This document shows, piece by piece, positions 59,599-64,000 of a stretch of 64,000 nt of DNA. This stretch comes from Pseudolysinimonas_A sp039912695 (lineage in GTDB: Bacteria; Actinomycetota; Actinomycetes; Actinomycetales; Microbacteriaceae): positions 124,001 through 188,000 of the forward strand of contig NZ_JBDSPJ010000013.1 in the NCBI RefSeq assembly GCF_039912695.1. The letters run 5' to 3'. Below the pieces are notes generated by a model. It did not search any database. It worked only from the letters and a program-made list of their open reading frames with translations, and was not told where the DNA came from. Each line of letters opens with the position of its first letter. Within the stretch, counting starts at the first letter, position 1. Position numbers and translations under genes: made by a program.

Positions 59599-60270
59599 CC
59601 AGGCGGCACGGTAGTAGTCGATGCGGTCTTCGTCGCGCTCGATCCCGTACGCGGCGAAGAACTCGTCTTGCCATCCTTCGCCGTAGTTCCAGTCGAGGCT
59701 CAGGCTGGCAATGGCCAGGTCCGCCCAGCGGTCGCCGACCCCGATCGCTCCGAAATCGACATGCCCAACGAAGCGGCCGTCGACCCCGATGATCGTGTTC
59801 GGTGCACACGCATCGCCATGGATCACGACGGCCCCGTCATCCGGTCGCGGAGCATCCGCCGGAATCCACGGGGTGCGGAACGGACAGGCTGCGGACGGCA
59901 CTTTATCGTGGAGCGCCCGAAGTCCGGCCGCGATCGCGAGGACGGCGTCACGGGGTCGTTCGACCCAGGTCGGTGAGACCGCGCCCTCGCCGTCGAGCGC
60001 TCGCGTGACGAGCACCTGACCCTGGTCGTCGCGCCCCAGGTCGAGCACTTCAGGAACCGGATGCCCGATCGTGCGCGCCCAGATCAGGCGCACCCGCTCG
60101 TCCTCCAGATCGACCCCGCTGCCCCGTGGATTCCACTTGAGAAAGCGGTCACCGGCAACGAAGGTGAGGCCGCCGAGTTCGTTGCGCCAGACCACGTCGT
60201 CGATCTGATCCGCGAAGGCGCGCACCAGGTCGGGAACCTCAACCGGACCGGTCGGCACTCCAGCTACCAC
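59590..60270 (-). CDS. APH-like small-molecule phosphotransferase
   Basis: 226 residues. The kinase-like fold has a Lys in DRFLKWNP (45), the catalytic loop HGDACAPN (151-158) and the metal motif HVDFGAIGVGDRWADLA (170-186), which is the typical order in aminoglycoside 3'-phosphotransferases, and a C-terminal W-Q-D-E-F segment. It is a little short, about 260 being usual for APH(3'). Substrate is not known, and an antibiotic role should not be assumed. It is followed by rsmE 8 bp away. Confidence 0.85.
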   Translation of the reverse strand: MVAGVPTGPVEVPDLVRAFADQIDDVVWRNELGGLTFVAGDRFLKWNPRGSGVDLEDERVRLIWARTIGHPVPEVLDLGRDDQGQVLVTRALDGEGAVSPTWVERPRDAVLAIAAGLRALHDKVPSAACPFRTPWIPADAPRPDDGAVVIHGDACAPNTIIGVDGRFVGHVDFGAIGVGDRWADLAIASLSLDWNYGEGWQDEFFAAYGIERDEDRIDYYRAAWNA

Positions 60271-60277
60271 CGTGCGC

Positions 60278-61021
60278 CTACCAACGCGCGAGCCTCGCGT
60301 TCAACACGGCAAGCGCGGCGGGTCCAGCCGTGGACGTGCGCAACACTTCGGGGCCTAGCCGCACGATCGTTGCGCCAGCAGACAGGAAAGTCTCGAGTTC
60401 GCGCGGTGCGATGCCGCCCTCCGGTCCCACCACGAGGGTGATCCGGTCAGCGTCAAGCGGCACCGCAGTGAGCGTCACGGTCGCCGTCGGTTCCAACACC
60501 AGGATGACGCCCGCCAGTTTCGCAACGGCGGCCGTCGACATCATCGGTTCGACGACCGGAATGCGGGATCGGATGGACTGCTTCGTCGCCTCGCGCACGA
60601 TCGACGCCCACCGCTCGCGGCCTTTGTCGGCCTTCGGGCCGTCCCAGCGCGACACCGACCGCTCGGCCGCCCACGGGATCACGCCGGCCGCGCCCAGTTC
60701 GGTAGCGGCCTGGATGGCGAGTTCGTCCCGATCGCCTTTCGCGAGCGCCTGCACCAACCACAACTCGGGAAGGGTCGCAGGGTCGAGGCTCGAGGACTCG
60801 ACAGTCACCGACACCACGCCATCGTCGATCGAGAGCACGGGACCCGACACCACGAGACCGGCGCCATCGCCGAGTGAGATCTTCTCGCCGATGCGCACCC
60901 GAGCGACCGAGACCGCGTGCCGCGCCTCCTCGCCGCCGAACGTCACGACCGAGCCGGCCACGGCATCCGTTCCCAGATTTAGCTGCCGAGCGAGATCACC
61001 CGCGAGATAGAGCGAAGCCAT
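60278..61021 (-). CDS. rsmE: 16S rRNA (uracil-1498-N3)-methyltransferase
   Basis: 247 residues. An N-terminal PUA-like domain (about 22-75, EARHAVSVARVRIGE) precedes a SPOUT domain with ALAKGDRDELAIQAATELG near 93-111, RWASIVREATKQS, LVVGPEGGIAPRELETF near 204-220 (SAM site) and LGPEVLRTSTAGPAAL near 225-240 (knot). It modifies U1498 of 16S rRNA. It lies 12 bp after dnaJ and is part of the hrcA-dnaJ-rsmE unit. Confidence 0.95.
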   Translation of the reverse strand: MASLYLAGDLARQLNLGTDAVAGSVVTFGGEEARHAVSVARVRIGEKISLGDGAGLVVSGPVLSIDDGVVSVTVESSSLDPATLPELWLVQALAKGDRDELAIQAATELGAAGVIPWAAERSVSRWDGPKADKGRERWASIVREATKQSIRSRIPVVEPMMSTAAVAKLAGVILVLEPTATVTLTAVPLDADRITLVVGPEGGIAPRELETFLSAGATIVRLGPEVLRTSTAGPAALAVLNARLARW

Positions 61022-61032
61022 GCGCGACCGAG

Positions 61033-62142
61033 CTAAACGCCCAAGAACCGATCGCGGATCTTCGCGAACAGCCCCTGCTGGAACGTCGCGAACTCGGGCG
61101 CGACCGGGCGACGCGAGGCAGCGAACTCTTCCATCAGCTTTTGCTCTTTGCTGTTGAGCCGCACCGGCGTCACCACCTGGATGCCCACCTTCAGATCTCC
61201 GCGACCCGCACCGCGCAGGTGGGTGATGCCGCGATCCTTGACGGTCACGACGTCGGCGCTCTGCGTGCCCGGCTTGATCTCGATCGAAACCTCGCCATCG
61301 AGCGATCCGAGACTGACGCGGGTGCCGAGCACGGCATCCGTCATCTGCACTTCGAGAGTCGCGAGCAGATCGTCGCCATTGCGGCTAAAGGTCTCGTGGT
61401 GCTTGACCTTGACCTCGAGGTAGATGTCCCCATTGGATCCACCCGCCGGGCCGGCCTCACCCTGGCTGGGGAGATGCAGTCGCGTGCCGGTTTCAACTCC
61501 CGCCGGGACGTCGAGCGAGATCGTGCGCTTGGCGCGCACGCGGCCCTGGCCGGCACACGTTGGGCACGGGTTCGGGATGACGGTGCCGTAGCCGCGGCAG
61601 GTTCCACACGGGCTCGACGTCATGACGTTGCCCAGCAGCGACCGAACGGCGCGCTGGATCTGACCGCTCCCCCGGCAGATGTCACAGGTGACAACGGAGG
61701 TGCCGGGCGCGCAGCACGAGCCGCCGCACGCCTCGCACGTGACCGCGGTGTCGACATCGATGTCACGGTGCACGCCGAACACGACTTCTTCGAGTTCAAC
61801 CTCAACCCGTAGGAGGGAGTCCTGCCCGCGTTCACGGCGCGAGCGGGGAGCTGATCGACTTTGCCCACCGCCGAAGAAGGTTTCGAAGATGTCGCCGAAA
61901 CCGAACGTCGCCCCGCCGCCTCCGCCGCCGAAGCCGGTCTGCGGTCCTAGGTCGTAGCGTTCACGCTGGTTGGCGTCGCTCAGCACGTCGTAGGCGTGAG
62001 TGACCGACTTGAAGCGTTCGGCGGCGTCCCCACTCGGATTCACATCGGGATGCAACTCGCGCGCCAGCTTGCGGTACGCCTTCTTGATCTCTTCAGTGCT
62101 CGCGGTGCGCGAGACTCCGAGAACTTCGTAGTGGTCGGTCAC
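61033..62142 (-). CDS. dnaJ: Chaperone DnaJ (DnaJ2 type)
   Basis: 369 residues. The J domain (1-68) with HPD at 31-33, a Gly/Phe-rich stretch near 68-90 and four zinc-finger motifs follow: CEACGGSC, CDICRGSG, CGTCRGYG and CPTCAGQG, near 134-195. The C-terminal substrate-binding domain completes it. It is the second DnaJ of actinobacteria, co-transcribed with hrcA. It overlaps hrcA by 4 bp. Confidence 0.96.
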   Translation of the reverse strand: MTDHYEVLGVSRTASTEEIKKAYRKLARELHPDVNPSGDAAERFKSVTHAYDVLSDANQRERYDLGPQTGFGGGGGGATFGFGDIFETFFGGGQSRSAPRSRRERGQDSLLRVEVELEEVVFGVHRDIDVDTAVTCEACGGSCCAPGTSVVTCDICRGSGQIQRAVRSLLGNVMTSSPCGTCRGYGTVIPNPCPTCAGQGRVRAKRTISLDVPAGVETGTRLHLPSQGEAGPAGGSNGDIYLEVKVKHHETFSRNGDDLLATLEVQMTDAVLGTRVSLGSLDGEVSIEIKPGTQSADVVTVKDRGITHLRGAGRGDLKVGIQVVTPVRLNSKEQKLMEEFAASRRPVAPEFATFQQGLFAKIRDRFLGV

Positions 62143-63170
62143 CCGCGGTCGTCCTCACCGAGAAGTCGTGTGAGGTATCGCGCCACCGCACGCACCGCAG
62201 CCATGTTGCTCGAGTAGTCCATCCGGGTCGGACCGAGCACGCCGAGATGGGCGAGCCCTCCTCCCGACGCGGTGTAGCCGGTCGCGACGAGACTCGTCTC
62301 GCTCAGCCCGGATGACTCGTGCTCGCGCCCGATGCTGGTTCGCACCTCGTCGACCTCGATCTGCATTTCGCCGAACAGTTTCAGCATCGTCACTTGCTCC
62401 TCGAGGGCTTCGAGCACCGGGTAGATACTGCCGCTGAAATCGCGTTCAGTGCGAGCCAGGTTCGCTGACCCCGCCACCACGAGACGGTCCTGTCGGTTGG
62501 CGGCGACCTGCTCGCCGATGCTCGCTGCGATTGACGCGATCAGCTCGGCGCGTTCGCGGGGGAAGGCAGCGGTGAGGGTGGGCAGCTTCGCAGCCGCGTC
62601 TGCGAGGCCGAGGCCGCCGAGTTCCGTGTTAAGCCGCTCACGCAGTTCGGCCACGGCGTTGTCGTCAAGAGGAGCGGCGACATCCAGCAGGCGTTGATCG
62701 ACGCGGCCGGTGTCGGTGATCAGTACCGTCATGAGGCGGGTTGGGCCGAGCGCGACGACTTCGATGTGCCGCACCCGGGCGCTGCCGAACGACGGGTACT
62801 GCGCAAGCGCGACCTGACTCGTGAAAGTCGACAGCAACCGAACCGTGCGCGCGAGCACGTCGTCAAGGTCGACAGCTTCGCCGAGGAACACCTCGATCGC
62901 CTGCCGTTGTCCGGCGCTCAGCGGACGCAGTTCGGTGAGCTGATCGACGAAGACGCGGTAGCCCTTGTCGGTGGGGACGCGCCCGGACGAGGTGTGCGGA
63001 GCCGCGATCAGCTCTTCTTCTTCGAGCTGCGCCATGTCGTTGCGGATCGTCGCGGCCGAGACGCCGAAGGAGTGTCGCTCCACGATCGCCTTTGAACCGA
63101 CCGGCTCACGGGATGCGACGTAGTCCTCCACGATCACGCGGAGCACCTCGAGGCTGCGTTCGGAGACCAT
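62139..63170 (-). CDS. hrcA: Heat-inducible transcription repressor HrcA
   Basis: 343 residues. The winged helix is VLRVIVEDYVASREPVGSKAI ... FGVSAATIRNDMAQLEEEELI ... HTSSGRVPTDKGYRVFVD (near 8-75), followed by the GAF-like effector domain (about 100-330). It represses groE/dnaK-type operons through CIRCE sites. A CIRCE-like site lies 18 bp upstream of the start, which points to self-regulation of hrcA-dnaJ. Confidence 0.96.
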   Translation of the reverse strand: MVSERSLEVLRVIVEDYVASREPVGSKAIVERHSFGVSAATIRNDMAQLEEEELIAAPHTSSGRVPTDKGYRVFVDQLTELRPLSAGQRQAIEVFLGEAVDLDDVLARTVRLLSTFTSQVALAQYPSFGSARVRHIEVVALGPTRLMTVLITDTGRVDQRLLDVAAPLDDNAVAELRERLNTELGGLGLADAAAKLPTLTAAFPRERAELIASIAASIGEQVAANRQDRLVVAGSANLARTERDFSGSIYPVLEALEEQVTMLKLFGEMQIEVDEVRTSIGREHESSGLSETSLVATGYTASGGGLAHLGVLGPTRMDYSSNMAAVRAVARYLTRLLGEDDRG

Positions 63171-63188
63171 GCGAGCCCCCTTCCGCGG

Positions 63189-63215
63189 TTAGCACTCGAT
63201 CAGATCGACTGCCAA
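63189..63215. promoter_or_regulatory. CIRCE-like element
   Basis: TTAGCACTC, nine bases (GATCAGATC), then GACTGCCAA. The left arm matches the CIRCE consensus exactly. The right arm differs from GAGTGCTAA at two positions. It lies just upstream of hrcA. Confidence 0.75.
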
Positions 63216-63334
63216 TGATAGCTCGACACGCCATCGCCGGGCCGTTGCATAGGTGATGAGGCAGCGCTACCGTTCGAGTGTTATCACTGGCGTCGGCAGG
63301 TGCCGACATTCGCTCATCGAAAGGCATGAAGGTC

Positions 63335-63727
63335 ATGACCACTCCGCAGCCCGCGGCTCCGGCACCGCAGCCACCTCTCACCGCAGCGGAAGACCAGCAG
63401 TGGGCGTCGTTCGCTCACTTTGGGAACATCCTCACGCTCATCCCGCCGCTCATCATCTGGGTCCTCTTCAAGGACCGTGGCGCGAAGTCGAACGTCGAAG
63501 GTAAAGAAGCCCTGAACTTCGGAATCACGGTGGCCATCATCGGCGTTGCGATCGGCATCGTTAACGGCATCCTCGGTCTCGTGACGCTGGGCTTCTGGTT
63601 CGTTATCGGATGGATTCTGCCCGTCGCTCTCTGGGTGTTCGTGGTGCTGTTCTCGATCCAGGGCGGCACCAAGGTCAGCGCCGGTGGCTCGTACCGGTAC
63701 CCCTTCGCCATCCGCTTCATCAAGTAG
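63335..63727 (+). CDS. DUF4870 family membrane protein
   Basis: 130 residues. A Pro/Ala/Gln-rich N-terminal tail precedes the DUF4870 core (DQQWASFAHFGNILTLIPPLIIWVL, then K-D-R-G-A-K-S-N-V-E-G-K-E-A-L-N-F) with three membrane helices near 33-48, 65-86 and 92-114. Function unknown. GAAAGG is ten bases before ATG 63335, the same spacing as before the paralogue that follows. An alternative ATG at 63326 is less likely. Confidence 0.85.
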   Translation: MTTPQPAAPAPQPPLTAAEDQQWASFAHFGNILTLIPPLIIWVLFKDRGAKSNVEGKEALNFGITVAIIGVAIGIVNGILGLVTLGFWFVIGWILPVALWVFVVLFSIQGGTKVSAGGSYRYPFAIRFIK

Positions 63728-63743
63728 CCCCCACCGCATCTGC

Positions 63744-63771
63744 AAGAGCCGGGCCCTCGGGTCCGGCTCTT
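63744..63771 (+). terminator. Terminator between the two DUF4870 genes
   Basis: AAGAGCCGG (63744-63752) and CCGGCTCTT (63763-63771) form a 9-bp stem with a 10-base loop, followed by CGTGCAT. Intrinsic type but with a poor T-tract. Confidence 0.6.
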
Positions 63772-63861
63772 CGTGCATCAGCGTGGCCCGTTGCATCACG
63801 TGACCGCGAGGCACTAGCTTGTGACCGACCCGCCACCTAACTCGTTGAAAGGCCTTCCCAC

Positions 63862-64000
63862 ATGAGCACCCCTCCTCCTCCTCCCGCGCAGCCTGCTGCT
63901 CCGCAGCCAGCTATCCCGGCTCAGCCTGCTGGTCCGCTCACCGAGGCCGGCGACAAGCAGTGGGCGATGCTCGCCCACTTCGGCGGCGCAATCAGCCTCT
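63862..64000 (+). CDS. DUF4870 family protein, second copy (cut by window end)
   Basis: The first 46 codons are visible. A Pro/Ala/Gln-rich tail (MSTPPPPPAQPAAPQPAIP) is followed by GDKQWAMLAHFGGAISL, which matches the D-Q-Q-W-A-S-F-A-H-F-G-N-I-L-T-L segment of the preceding gene. GAAAGG is ten bases before the ATG. A tandem paralogue. Confidence 0.8.
   Translation, partial: MSTPPPPPAQPAAPQPAIPAQPAGPLTEAGDKQWAMLAHFGGAISL

Noticed and set aside
59590..60270. Aminoglycoside-resistance gene
   Set aside because: The kinase motifs are real, but the wider APH family phosphorylates many small molecules, the gene is short and there is no mobile context, so a resistance label is not supported.
1..64000. 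CRISPR array, prophage, intact transposase or integrase
   Set aside because: No regularly spaced identical repeats were seen, and none of the supported genes encodes a Cas, phage structural, integrase or transposase protein.

Overview
This is a high-GC actinobacterial chromosome segment, most likely from the family Microbacteriaceae. The evidence is the strong G/C bias at third codon positions, frequent GTG starts, many four-base ATGA/GTGA gene overlaps, and a recurrent leaderless promoter layout in which a TAnnnT box sits six or seven bases before the start codon. The housekeeping order also fits: hrcA-dnaJ-rsmE ... HIT-phoH-ybeY-CNNM-era ... leuA ... recO-uppS ... glyS ... dusB-dgt, almost all on the minus strand. 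I see no rRNA, tRNA, intact insertion sequence, CRISPR array or prophage.

Layout. 1-12.2 kb: a MazF-type toxin with a shortened antitoxin, a DUF2207 membrane protein, a class IV aminotransferase, a 443-bp intergenic region full of inverted repeats and possible IS-end relics, a SNF2 helicase, a set of membrane proteins of unknown function, and an M20 peptidase. 12.2-20.7 kb: deoC with an intact aldehyde dehydrogenase and a half-length catalytically empty partner, a ROK kinase, an MFS transporter, dgt and dusB. 20.7-31.9 kb: an envelope/exopolysaccharide region. It has one UDP-sugar dehydrogenase, a DedA protein and a GT4-SGNH fusion, flanked by two copies of a palindromic repeat. Next to these lies a minus-strand operon of a hyaluronan-synthase-like GT2, two membrane-anchored beta-helix proteins and a second UDP-sugar dehydrogenase. 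31.7-37.7 kb: a DsbA-like protein with a coupled 47-aa protein, a CPBP protease with a PadR regulator, and a LigM-PurU-MetF set for folate-dependent O-demethylation that carries two matching palindromic operators. 37.7-49.5 kb: glyS, two membrane proteins, uppS-recO, an ECF41 sigma factor with its target genes, a PrmC-like methyltransferase, a GNAT protein, and leuA behind a leucine-rich leader peptide. 49.5-55.1 kb: two lipoproteins, an ABC exporter and a two-component system. 55.2-64 kb: era, CNNM, ybeY, phoH, HIT, a broken VOC gene, an APH-like kinase, rsmE, dnaJ, hrcA with a CIRCE-like site, and two DUF4870 genes, the last cut by the window end.

How the genes work together. The conserved minus-strand backbone handles translation, RNA maturation, heat shock and wall-lipid synthesis, and it is broken up by short accessory modules. 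The most promising module is 25754-31460, which looks like a compact uronic-acid polymer assembly line: UDP-glucuronate supply, processive membrane polymerisation, then two surface-tethered beta-helix proteins that could epimerise or cleave the polymer. The second is the LigM-MetF-PurU set, which would remove methyl groups from lignin-type aromatics and run the C1 unit to formate; its twin operators suggest co-regulation.
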